Origin: Flavivirga rizhaonensis | Lineage (GTDB): Bacteria; Bacteroidota; Bacteroidia; Flavobacteriales; Flavobacteriaceae | Direction of reading: 5' to 3' | Length of the DNA stretch: 46,548 nucleotides | NCBI RefSeq assembly: GCF_004791695.1 | Contig: NZ_SRSO01000034.1 | Span: 1-46,548 of the forward strand | Part shown: positions 8,155 to 16,541 of the stretch, piece after piece | Numbering within the stretch: position 1 is the stretch's first letter | Layout of the letters: the number at the start of each line of letters is the position of its first letter | Notes under the pieces: generated by a model | What the model saw: only the letters and a program-made list of their open reading frames with translations | The model's database searches: none | Told to the model about the DNA's origin: nothing | Position numbers and translations under genes: made by a program

Positions 8155-9927
8155 ATGAAACTAAATTTCTTACTATCTATTGCATTTTTACTAGGGTTTT
8201 ATAATGCTCAAGCTCAAGAGAGTCCAAATATAATTATCATGATGACCGACGACCAGGGTTACGGCGATATTGGTGCACATGGGAATCCTTATTTAAAAAC
8301 ACCACAAATAGAATCGTTAGGAGAACAAGGGTTAGAGATGACACATTTTTTTTCATACCCTAATTGCTCCGCTTCAAGAGCAGCGCTTTTAACAGGTAGA
8401 TACCCTTACAGAACTGGAGTAACCGCTGTGACCCAAGTGGATCATTTTATGAATACATCTGAAATTACAATAGCAGAAATTCTTAGAGATAGTGGATACA
8501 GAACGGGCATCTTTGGCAAATGGCATTTAGGGGATAATGCTCCAATGCGCCCAATAGATCAAGGTTTTCAAGAAGCTTTGGTTCATAGAGGTGGCGGTAT
8601 TGGTCAAGCTGCAGGACCAGCGGGAAATACCTATTTTGATCCTGTTTTAGAGCACAATGGCATTCCAAAGAAATATGAAGGCTATTGCGATGATATTTTC
8701 ACCGAAGCTACCATAGATTTTATTAGAAAAAAGGATGGTAAACCATTTTTTGCTTATTTAGCAACAAACCTTCCCCATTTTCCTTTACAAGTACCAGAAA
8801 AACGAGTACAACCTTATCGGGATATCGGCTTGCATGAAGACAACGCCCTTACATACGGCATGTTAGATAATATAGATTATAATGTTGGAAGGGTTATTAA
8901 TACCTTGAAATCACTAGGAATAGAGGATAATACCATAGTAATTTTTCTGTCTGATAATGGCCCTCGTCATAGAAGAACCAAGAATGATTCCTATCCAGGT
9001 AGATGGGTAGCGAATTTAAGAGGTACTAAAACAAGTGTTTACGATGCAGGAATAAGAGTTCCGTTTTATGTGATGTGGCCTGAAAAAATCAAATCAAAAA
9101 TTAAAACTTCTAATATGGGAGCTATAATAGATGTGTTACCAACGCTATTAGATGCAGCAAATGTAAGGCCTCCAAAAGAGGTTGCTTTTGATGGGCAATC
9201 CTTATGGCCACTTTGGACTAAAAATCAATCAGAATATCTTAAAAATCGCAAGTTTTTTGTTCAAATGCATTATGGTCCCACACCTTTTAAGTATATGCAT
9301 TTTGCAGTAAGAACTCAAAAATATAAGCTGGTAAGTCCACACGATTTTCCTCATGGCATTGTACATCAGCCTACAGATTTTGTGCTTAAGAATGTGCTAA
9401 AGAATTTAGAGCTTTACGATGTTGAAAACGATCCTAGTGAGCGTATAAATATAGCCAAAGACCATCCTGAAATAGTTGAAATGCTCTTGGAAAAATATGA
9501 TGATTGGTTTGACGAGGTTAATGAAGAAAGAGATGCAAAAGGAATTCAACGCATACACCTTGGAACTATGGAGCAACCACAGGTCATTTTATCTCGTTTT
9601 GATTGGGGAGGTCCGCGAGTAATTTCTCGTTTTGATTATGGAGGTCCACGCGTAGTTGAAGATAATCAATTGGGGTATTGGCGAGTAAGTACAGAAGAAG
9701 GCGTTTATAAGGTTGTATTGGACTTACCTGAAATAACTTCAGATGGAATGGCTCATCTTAAATATGGCAAGTTACATCTTAAAAAGACAATTAAAAAGGG
9801 AGAGAAAAAAGTAATTTTTAATGAGATAAAATTACCAAATTCAGAAGGTAATTTTCATGCGTATTTTAAAACTGACCGCTTAGCGATTGGTCCTCTTTTT
9901 GTAGATGTAATTAAATTGAATAACTAA
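8155..9927 (+). CDS. S1 family sulfatase, secreted, CSASR type
   Basis: This formylglycine sulfatase (590 residues) has a cleavable signal peptide ending NAQA (about residue 20). The N-terminal metal motif is MMTDDQGYGD and the active-site motif is CSASR, with Cys71 to be converted to formylglycine. GKWHLG lies at 121-126, and LSDNGP further on completes the metal site. Ala replaces the more usual Pro in CxPSR, which is an accepted variant. The C-terminal extension includes an 11-residue motif duplicated in tandem (SRFDWGGPRVI and SRFDYGGPRVV, 480-501), then a beta-rich tail. It likely removes sulfate from a red-algal galactan; the subfamily and the bond cut cannot be stated without a SulfAtlas search. 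It starts 23 bases after the enolase-family gene. Confidence 0.9.
   Translation: MKLNFLLSIAFLLGFYNAQAQESPNIIIMMTDDQGYGDIGAHGNPYLKTPQIESLGEQGLEMTHFFSYPNCSASRAALLTGRYPYRTGVTAVTQVDHFMNTSEITIAEILRDSGYRTGIFGKWHLGDNAPMRPIDQGFQEALVHRGGGIGQAAGPAGNTYFDPVLEHNGIPKKYEGYCDDIFTEATIDFIRKKDGKPFFAYLATNLPHFPLQVPEKRVQPYRDIGLHEDNALTYGMLDNIDYNVGRVINTLKSLGIEDNTIVIFLSDNGPRHRRTKNDSYPGRWVANLRGTKTSVYDAGIRVPFYVMWPEKIKSKIKTSNMGAIIDVLPTLLDAANVRPPKEVAFDGQSLWPLWTKNQSEYLKNRKFFVQMHYGPTPFKYMHFAVRTQKYKLVSPHDFPHGIVHQPTDFVLKNVLKNLELYDVENDPSERINIAKDHPEIVEMLLEKYDDWFDEVNEERDAKGIQRIHLGTMEQPQVILSRFDWGGPRVISRFDYGGPRVVEDNQLGYWRVSTEEGVYKVVLDLPEITSDGMAHLKYGKLHLKKTIKKGEKKVIFNEIKLPNSEGNFHAYFKTDRLAIGPLFVDVIKLNN
9592..9657 (+). repeat. In-frame 33-bp tandem duplication inside the sulfatase gene
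   Basis: Two consecutive 33-base units (9592-9624 and 9625-9657) encode SRFDWGGPRVI and SRFDYGGPRVV. Related arylsulfatases usually carry this motif once before the LGYW segment, so an internal duplication is likely. The bases have already diverged at several positions, so it is not brand new. Confidence 0.8.
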
Positions 9928-10024
9928 ACAATTAATCCAGGAATATTTATAACCCAATAATTTAAAGGATAATATAGACTTAATAAAGGTTAACTTTTAA
10001 CTAGCAAATGGTGTATTCTACAGT

Positions 10025-10032
10025 TAATTTTG
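10025..10032 (+). promoter_or_regulatory. Possible flavobacterial -7 box ahead of GH16
   Basis: TAATTTTG fits the Bacteroidota TAnnTTTG consensus and lies 28 bases before the ATG at 10061, in a 133-base gap. No clear TTG -33 element is seen at the right distance, so the call is weak. Confidence 0.3.
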
Positions 10033-10060
10033 AAAGAAATTGATTTAGAACCCCATAATC

Positions 10061-12265
10061 ATGTTTAAAAACGAGCATTTTTTTAGAAAAAAAGCACTCC
10101 TGTCAGCATTTATGTTATTGTTTTTTTTTGTTACTATTCGGCTTTCTGCACAAATTTATCCCAATTCCGATCCTTCAAATTCGGGAGGTTGGATTCTTAA
10201 TACAGATGTTAGTGATGAATTTGATGGAACTGTATTAGATGAAGTAAAATGGCAAATACAAGGGAAAGATGGTATTTATAAATCTAATTTCAAAGGAAGG
10301 CAACCATCTCAGTTTTCGCCAAATAATGCATTAGTTGAAGACGGTAAACTAAAAATTAGAACAAAATGGGAACCTGATTTTCCGTTTGATTCGGATTGCA
10401 GAACTGAAGGGGGAGTTGAGCGTTGTTTTGAAAACATTACTACAGCAGCAGTAATAAGTAAGCAGCAATTTCAGTATGGTTATATGGAAATTATGTGTAA
10501 AGCTGCCAATGCAGAAGTTACCAGTTCTTTTTGGACAACTGGTTTTCAGTCTGAATTGGACATGTTTGAGATGTTTGGAGGTCATAAAACCAATGATGCT
10601 TGGAAAAAACGTTTAAAGTTTAACATGATAAGTTGGGATCCCAACAATTATTACTATTTACCAGATGGGAATGGCCCCGCTTATACCGAGAATATTCAAG
10701 CAAGTGAAAACACAGCAGATGCCTTTCATATATATGGTTTTGACTGGACTTCAGAATATGTAAAGGTCTATATTGATGGTGTACTTACTAGTGAAATATA
10801 TAAAAGTGATGTTACAAATAACGGAACAGACCCAGATGCTTGGGTAACCGATGTGCCTTATTGGGTATGGGTAGATTCTGAAACTTTTTGGTGGTTAGGT
10901 TTACCTGAAGCGGCCGATTTAGCAACACCAGTTGATTACGAAATTGAATACATACGGGTTTGGCAAGAAAGCAAAATATCGGTTACTGCCACAGCAAATG
11001 CTTCAGAACCGAGCACCAATGGGGAATTTAAGATAAGCCTTCCTAATGGCAATTTGGCTACTCAAGATATAAATATTAGTTATACTGTAGGAGGTACAGC
11101 TTCTCAGGGTGCAGATTATTCTGCATTATCTGGAATAGCAACAATAGCAAGTGGTAGTAATAGTACGCTTATTGCTATTAATGTTTTGGACGATACTGAA
11201 GTGGAACAAGATGAGACCGTTATAATTACTCTAACATCGGCTAGCATAGGAAATGTAAATACTGCGCCTGCTCAAATTAATATTTCTGACTCAGCAACGA
11301 TACTTACAGCTGGTGATATTGCGATAGTAGGATGGAAAGCCGAAGGGAATGAAAATGGAGCAGTAGCCTTTATGTTACTAAAGGACATTACAACAGGAAC
11401 AAAGGTTTCTTTTTCTAACAGGTCTTGGAAGGGCACACAAGATGGTTGGACAGGAGATTATAGTGTTGATGATGTTTGGACGTGGACAGCTACTATGGCA
11501 CATAATTCTGGTGAAATTCTTGTCTTAGATTCTGATGGCCAGGTAAAAACCGTTAAAGGAGGTTCTCAAATTGTGGTAGGTAACACTGTTCATGATTTGG
11601 CAGGTAAAATAGCATCTTCAGATGATGATTCAGATTTTGATCTTTCAAACAGCGGAGATGCCATATTGGTTTATCAGGTTTATGGAACATTTTCTGAACC
11701 AACAGACCCTAATAGCTCAAACTGGATTACAGGGATAAATATCAATGGTGGTTGGGGAACAGGCGGAGGAAATACGTTTTGTGCACTTCCTACTGCATTA
11801 ACAAATGGATTGAATGCAAATGCAGTAGGTTCAGACCAAAATAATGGAGTTTATAAGGAAAAATTATTAGGAAGTATTTCTTTGCTTAGAAATATGATTA
11901 ATAATAGTTCAAATTGGATTACAGATGAAAGTTTAAATTACAATTTATGGAGTTATAATGAGAGCTTGAATAGCAGTTCTGGAGATATTGGTATAGCTGG
12001 TACACTAGGTTTAAATACTATCCAAGATTCTAATAGAATAATTGTTTATCCAAATCCAATAAATACATTTTTTTCAAAAGACTTGTACATCTCATCGCCT
12101 ATTACTAATCACGTTAATATCTATAATATTTCCGGGGTAAAAGTTATAGATCAAAATAAAGAAGTAGATCCATTAATACTACCTCTTGAAGGTTTAACAT
12201 CAGGAATATATTTTATTTCTTTGAAATCGGAAAGAGGAACAATAACAAAAAAAATAATAATTGAA
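10061..12265 (+). CDS. Secreted GH16 endo-galactanase with Calx-beta and T9SS sorting domains
   Basis: The 735-residue product has a signal peptide (about 1-30, ending LSA). The GH16 catalytic domain (about 35-302) carries ELDMFE: Glu165 nucleophile, Asp167 and Glu170 acid/base. This is the ExDxxE form used by carrageenases, agarases and porphyranases. A Calx-beta domain follows (about 305-414), then a ~235-residue beta-rich module starting LTAGDIAIVGWKA (from 415), and a type A T9SS sorting domain starting VYPNP (662-735). The product is therefore probably secreted or surface-anchored and starts polymer breakdown outside the cell. The same three C-terminal parts occur in the sulfatase encoded next. 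The PUL points to carrageenan or furcellaran, but the GH16 subfamily cannot be fixed by eye. Confidence 0.9.
11303..12010 (+). repeat. Shared C-terminal module, copy 1 (in GH16)
   Basis: This encodes the module starting LTAGDIAIVGWK. It matches the module in the downstream sulfatase (14355-15055) closely in protein and, in places, nearly base for base, as around 11766-11810 against 14811-14855. It includes the conserved SNRSWKG, DGWTGDY, DDVWTWTA and NTFCALPTALTNG segments. Confidence 0.75.
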
Positions 12266-12278
12266 TAAGCTTAGAAAA

Positions 12279-15200
12279 ATGAAAAATCTTACTTTAAAAA
12301 CAATAATGTTAATGGCAGTTTTGACTGCATGTAGCATGTATTTAGAAGCACAGACTGCAGGGACTAAACCAAATGTAATAGTAATATTAGCAGATGATTT
12401 AGGATATGGAGATGTAGGTTTTAATCGTGATGGAAGCTTTCCAGCAGATTTAGGAGTCATACCAACTCCAAATATTGATAATCTAGCAAATGCTGGGGTT
12501 ATTTGCAAAAATACGCATGTTGCCCATCCATTTTGTGGCCCTAGTAGGGTGGCTATAATGACAGGTATGATGCCGCATAGAATTGGAGCACAATACAATT
12601 TGCCTAATAATATCACAACAACTTTGGGTATTCCTACTAATGAAACCTATTTCCCAAAATTACTTCAAAATGCTGGTTACAATACAGCAGCTATTGGTAA
12701 GTGGCATCTAGGGTTTGAAGAAGGTTCTTACCAACCTTTAGATAGAGGTTTCGATTATTTCTTTGGTTTTTTAGGTGGAGGAAAAGGCTACTTTGAAAAT
12801 GGATATGAAGACAATTATTATAATAGATTAGGAGGTAGTAACCCTGTTACAAATGAGTACCAAGACCCTTTGTGGAGAAATAGAGGATACGTAGCGGAAA
12901 ATGAATTTAGTGATGCTGTAGATGAAGACTATTTAACAGATGTGTTGACAGATGAAGCCATTTCATACATAAGTGCAAATGCAGCTTCTTCTGATCCTTT
13001 TTTCATGTATGTATCCTATAATGCACCACATACACCATTGCAGGCTCCCGCTGCAGAAATAGCGCAGTTTAAAACAGATAACCCTAATTTTGAAACTTTA
13101 GTGAGAAATAGTAGCTACATGTACAATGCGAATCAAGTTAGCGATTCAAAAATGGAACAAGATGTAAGAGATGATATTGGTGATGCAGCTTTTGATGCCA
13201 TGACTCAGCCGGAAAAAGATGCTGCTATTGCTGCTGCTAGAGAGGCAAAAATAGAAACGTTTACACAAGCCAGAATAACTTATGCCACTATGGTTTCAAA
13301 TATGGATACCAATATAGGTAGAATTGTAACAGAGCTTAAAAAAGATATCAATGAGTTTAATAACACAGTGATTATATTTTTAAGTGACAATGGGGGCTAC
13401 ACCTATAGTAAAGGAGCTGTAAATTATCCATTAGATGCGCTTAAAGGAAGTGTAAAAGAAGGCGGACATAAGGTGCCTATGTTTGTGCATTGGCCTGCTC
13501 AAATAACGTCTTCGGCTACATATAATCATCAAATCAGTTCTTTAGATTTATATCCAACATTGGTAAATCTTGCAGGAGGGACAATTCCTAACGGAAAGGT
13601 TATTGACGGAACGGATTTCATGGATAATTTAATTGCTGGAAATGATACGAGAACAGATGAAGCTTTATTAATTATGAGGCCTTATAACGGATTTCACAAC
13701 GGTGGTTTAGCAATGGGTAAGTGGAAAATTGTTAAAACGGGTAGTAATGGTTCTTGGAAACTATATGATATTCTAAATGATCCAGGAGAAACTACAGATC
13801 TTAGAAGTACTGAACCTAATGCAGAACAAATTATTCAAGATATTTTAGATCAAGCTATTACACATGTGGCAGAGTACAAGGATGTAAAACCTGCATGGTA
13901 TGACAATGATGGTGATGGTTCTGGACACCCTCATAGTTTTTTATGGAATGATGGTACTTTACCGGGTTACAATAGGCTTTTTGAAAGTTCGCTGCTATTG
14001 CTTGAGAGTGAAATAAGCGAAATAAGTATAGAAGGTGTAACAGATGCTGTAGAAGGAGAAACCAATGGTATTTTTACAGTAAGCTTGCCCCAAGGGGTTA
14101 CAGCTAGTGAAGATATAAATATTACCTATACAATTAGTGGGGAAGCAACTAATACTACAGATTACAGTACTCTATCTGGAACTGTGACTATACCAAATGG
14201 AAACAATAGTGCAAACATAACTATAGTATCGGTAGTCGATGGCTTAGATGAGATAAGCGAAACGATAACAATTACCTTACAGTCAACTAGCACAGGTACT
14301 GTAAATAGTACACCTGCAAGTATTTACCTTTTAGACGCTATTGTGCCAACAACTTTAACAGCGGGCGATATTGCTATTGTAGGTTGGAAAGCGGGATCTG
14401 GAAGTGGAGCATTAGCATTTATGCTTTTAAAGGATATAACTGCCACTACCAAAATATCAATATCTAATAGATCTTGGAAGGGATCACAAGATGGTTGGAC
14501 AGGAGACTATAGCATAGATGATGTTTGGACATGGACAGCAGGGGGATCATTTAATACTGGAGATATTTTTAAATTAGATGCTGATGGTTTAGTAAAACAA
14601 GTAACAGGCAATGCCGAAGTGGTTGTTGGTTCAACTTCACATGATCACACTGGAAAAACTACAGAAACTAGTGATGGTGATTTTGACCTAGCTACAGGAG
14701 GAGATGGTATATTAATTTATCAGGTAGATCCTTTTGTTTTACCAACTAACCCAAATTCTAGTTCATGGATTACAGGATTGAATACCAATGGTGGTTGGGG
14801 TACTGGAGGTGGAAATACGTTTTGTGCACTTCCTACTGCGTTAACAAATGGCGTAAATGCAAATGCTGTTGGTACAGATCAAGACAATGGTATTTATAAT
14901 GGGCCATTATCTGGTACGCCAGGGCAATTAAGAGCAAGTATTAATGATAGTGCAAATTGGACAATTTCTGAATCTACTGGATATAATTTATGGGCATTTA
15001 ACAAAACTTCAGTAGGAGTATCAGGAAATATAGGTTCATTGGGAACCTTAAGCCTTGACAAGAATAAGTTTGATAAACTGTTTACAGTTTACCCTAATCC
15101 TGCTAAGGAATACTTCATAGTCAATTTTAATAAAAATATAAACAAGGCCGATATTGAAATAGTAAACCTAACAGGAAAAGTTCTAAAGAAAGAACGTATT

Positions 15201-15311
15201 AGTAAAAACAAATCTTTTAAGGTTGATGTTTCTAATTTACCCTCTGGATTGTATTTACTAATGGTTAAGTCAGAGGATAATGTAACAATCGATAAAATTG
15301 CAAAGATGTAG
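12279..15311 (+). CDS. S1 family sulfatase fused to Calx-beta and T9SS sorting domains
   Basis: I choose ATG 12279 (MKNLTLKTIMLM) over an upstream in-frame TTG at 12261, because the ATG gives a normal signal peptide and avoids overlap with the GH16 gene. The 1010-residue product is about twice the usual sulfatase length. The sulfatase part (about 30-575) has LADDLGYGDVG, the CGPSR motif with Cys86 as formylglycine precursor, GKWHLG and LSDNGG. Calx-beta follows (about 577-690), then the module starting LTAGDIAIVGWK (693-925) and a T9SS type A domain (VYPNP, 937-1010). The protein should be secreted by T9SS like its GH16 neighbour, so the two may act together on intact polymer outside the cell. 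A strong terminator ends the operon. Confidence 0.9.
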   Translation: MKNLTLKTIMLMAVLTACSMYLEAQTAGTKPNVIVILADDLGYGDVGFNRDGSFPADLGVIPTPNIDNLANAGVICKNTHVAHPFCGPSRVAIMTGMMPHRIGAQYNLPNNITTTLGIPTNETYFPKLLQNAGYNTAAIGKWHLGFEEGSYQPLDRGFDYFFGFLGGGKGYFENGYEDNYYNRLGGSNPVTNEYQDPLWRNRGYVAENEFSDAVDEDYLTDVLTDEAISYISANAASSDPFFMYVSYNAPHTPLQAPAAEIAQFKTDNPNFETLVRNSSYMYNANQVSDSKMEQDVRDDIGDAAFDAMTQPEKDAAIAAAREAKIETFTQARITYATMVSNMDTNIGRIVTELKKDINEFNNTVIIFLSDNGGYTYSKGAVNYPLDALKGSVKEGGHKVPMFVHWPAQITSSATYNHQISSLDLYPTLVNLAGGTIPNGKVIDGTDFMDNLIAGNDTRTDEALLIMRPYNGFHNGGLAMGKWKIVKTGSNGSWKLYDILNDPGETTDLRSTEPNAEQIIQDILDQAITHVAEYKDVKPAWYDNDGDGSGHPHSFLWNDGTLPGYNRLFESSLLLLESEISEISIEGVTDAVEGETNGIFTVSLPQGVTASEDINITYTISGEATNTTDYSTLSGTVTIPNGNNSANITIVSVVDGLDEISETITITLQSTSTGTVNSTPASIYLLDAIVPTTLTAGDIAIVGWKAGSGSGALAFMLLKDITATTKISISNRSWKGSQDGWTGDYSIDDVWTWTAGGSFNTGDIFKLDADGLVKQVTGNAEVVVGSTSHDHTGKTTETSDGDFDLATGGDGILIYQVDPFVLPTNPNSSSWITGLNTNGGWGTGGGNTFCALPTALTNGVNANAVGTDQDNGIYNGPLSGTPGQLRASINDSANWTISESTGYNLWAFNKTSVGVSGNIGSLGTLSLDKNKFDKLFTVYPNPAKEYFIVNFNKNINKADIEIVNLTGKVLKKERISKNKSFKVDVSNLPSGLYLLMVKSEDNVTIDKIAKM
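14355..15055 (+). repeat. Shared C-terminal module, copy 2 (in sulfatase)
   Basis: This is the counterpart of the module at 11303-12010 with the same segment order. Long runs of near-identical bases around the NTFCALPTALTNG codons suggest a fairly recent duplication or ongoing gene conversion between the two adjacent genes. Confidence 0.75.
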
Positions 15312-15381
15312 GGAATATTGGGGTTAATAACAACATTTCATAGAGTGGATTAATTATTTTTTCTAAATTTAATCATGTATC

Positions 15382-15412
15382 AGGTGCCAAATTTTATTTT
15401 GGCACCTTTTTG
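15382..15412 (+). terminator. Intrinsic terminator after the GH16-sulfatase operon
   Basis: The stem AGGTGCCAAA (15382-15391) pairs perfectly with TTTGGCACCT (15398-15407) around a 6-base loop, and a T run follows. It lies 70 bases after the sulfatase stop. Confidence 0.93.
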
Positions 15413-15548
15413 TTGGTGTAAGGTCAATACTAAATGAATCATGATTTATTTTGTCATCTTCCATAAAAATCCTTTATTTTAATTAACGTCATTTCGGTAT
15501 AAATTTTAATATAGTGTCACACTTTAAAATGCTGAATTTTATACGTTT

Positions 15549-15607
15549 GTCATTTCTACAGAGCGAGGAACGAGTGACGAGAAATCTCAGAAAGCACGAG
15601 ATTTATT
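15549..15607. repeat. Interspersed repeat with GTCATT...GAGAAATCTCAG core
   Basis: The segment GTCATTTCTACAGAGCGAGG continuing to GAGAAATCTCAG is related in wording to the repeat at 44243-44411 (GTCATTCCGAATG... GAGATTTCTCGAAAG) and faintly to 45231-45260 (GAGCGAGCAAATATCTCAG). Such non-coding elements are common in flavobacterial genomes. It sits just after the operon terminator. Confidence 0.5.
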
Positions 15608-15680
15608 AGAAAGAGAGAAACCAATGTAGTCTTTTGGTTAATCTTAACTCCTAAATAATAATAATAATAACATGAGTTTT

Positions 15681-16193
15681 CTATATAGTATTCCCATCAG
15701 TTATGAATGAATTGTCACTTTTTCTAAAAATCACTTGAAAATAAACACCACCAATATAATTAGCATGAGTAACTTCAAAAGAAACAGTTGAAAATTGCCC
15801 TGAAGTATTTGTTCCAATACTCGTTGTGAGCATTTGTCCATAAACCTCCATTTGTTCTTGTTCTTATACGTAATAAATCTATTTGTGAAGATTCATTACT
15901 AAATTTTACTTGTATAAATTTATTAAGTACTGGCATCTACATCGCCATAATCTCCACCGTTAGAGTCTGGTGCATACATAACAGCATTTTTAGAAGTAGC
16001 TGAATAGGTCATCACCAACACGCCATTAGGGCTATTGGCAAAAACCGAACCAAAGGCGGTAATTCCAGATTGAGCGGTCCGGCCTTCCCATGTTAAATCA
16101 AAAGAATAAGCGATTTGGGCATTTAATTGAAAGGCACTTAATGTTCCAATAAAAGGTTAATAATACAATGTTTTTGAGTAATAGTTTTTTCAT
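15681..16193 (-). pseudogene. Decayed secreted-protein gene
   Basis: Reading the minus strand from ATG at 16193 gives a signal-peptide-like start (MKKLLLKNIVLLTF). A frameshift follows, then GTLSAFQLNAQIAYSFDLTW and a good stretch through to YAPDSNGGDYGDVDAS, then a stop and further frame changes. It resumes as KFIQVKFSNESSQIDLLRIR and finally GQFSTVSFEVTHANYIGGV up to a stop at 15681. At least three frame breaks are needed, so it is no longer functional. The product would have been a small secreted beta-rich protein. I do not recognise the family; a lectin- or CBM-like fold is only a guess. Confidence 0.7.
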
Positions 16194-16270
16194 AATGTTC
16201 TTATTTTTATTTATATTTATGTAAGAAATGAATTATAATACCGAAGTTACGTACGTTCCTAAATAAATAA

Positions 16271-16313
16271 TAGTATTAAATTATCCTCTAGTAGTTAGTA
16301 GTACTAAATTATC
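16271..16313. promoter_or_regulatory. Direct repeats upstream of susC 2
   Basis: TAGTATTAAATTATC (16271-16285) recurs as TAGTACTAAATTATC (16299-16313), 14 of 15 bases identical at a 28-base offset. The pair lies about 230 bases before the SusC start and just outside the decayed divergent gene. It may be a regulator site or a relic of slippage. Confidence 0.35.
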
Positions 16314-16541
16314 TGATTTTTAATAAGATACAGATTCATGTATTATTTAGGGTAATTTTTGATAACTAAAGGATAAATATTGCTAAAGAACTTAAGGCTA
16401 TCACACTTAATTTTATCCATTTGGTATTGTAAAGAGTATCTAGTGTTTTTCAAGAGCCGACAATGCCAGATTAAAAATTAAAAAGAGCAATTATTAAATG
16501 TAATTGTTTGAATAACAAACAGTAAACTAATAATTAAAAAC

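Larger units (their letters stand above)
15312..16541. other. 1.2-kb gap between operons
   Basis: No intact gene is present. The gap contains the terminator of the upstream operon, an interspersed repeat, a decayed minus-strand gene, and the control region of the second susCD operon. Each is listed separately. Confidence 0.8.

Noticed and set aside
12261..12278. TTG start for the large sulfatase
   Set aside because: It would overlap the GH16 stop and add MNKLRK before an already good signal peptide, so the ATG at 12279 is preferred.
12200..12616. 138-codon open frame on the minus strand
   Set aside because: It overlaps the end of GH16 and the start of the sulfatase, both strongly supported on the + strand. 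Its sequence has no recognisable motif.
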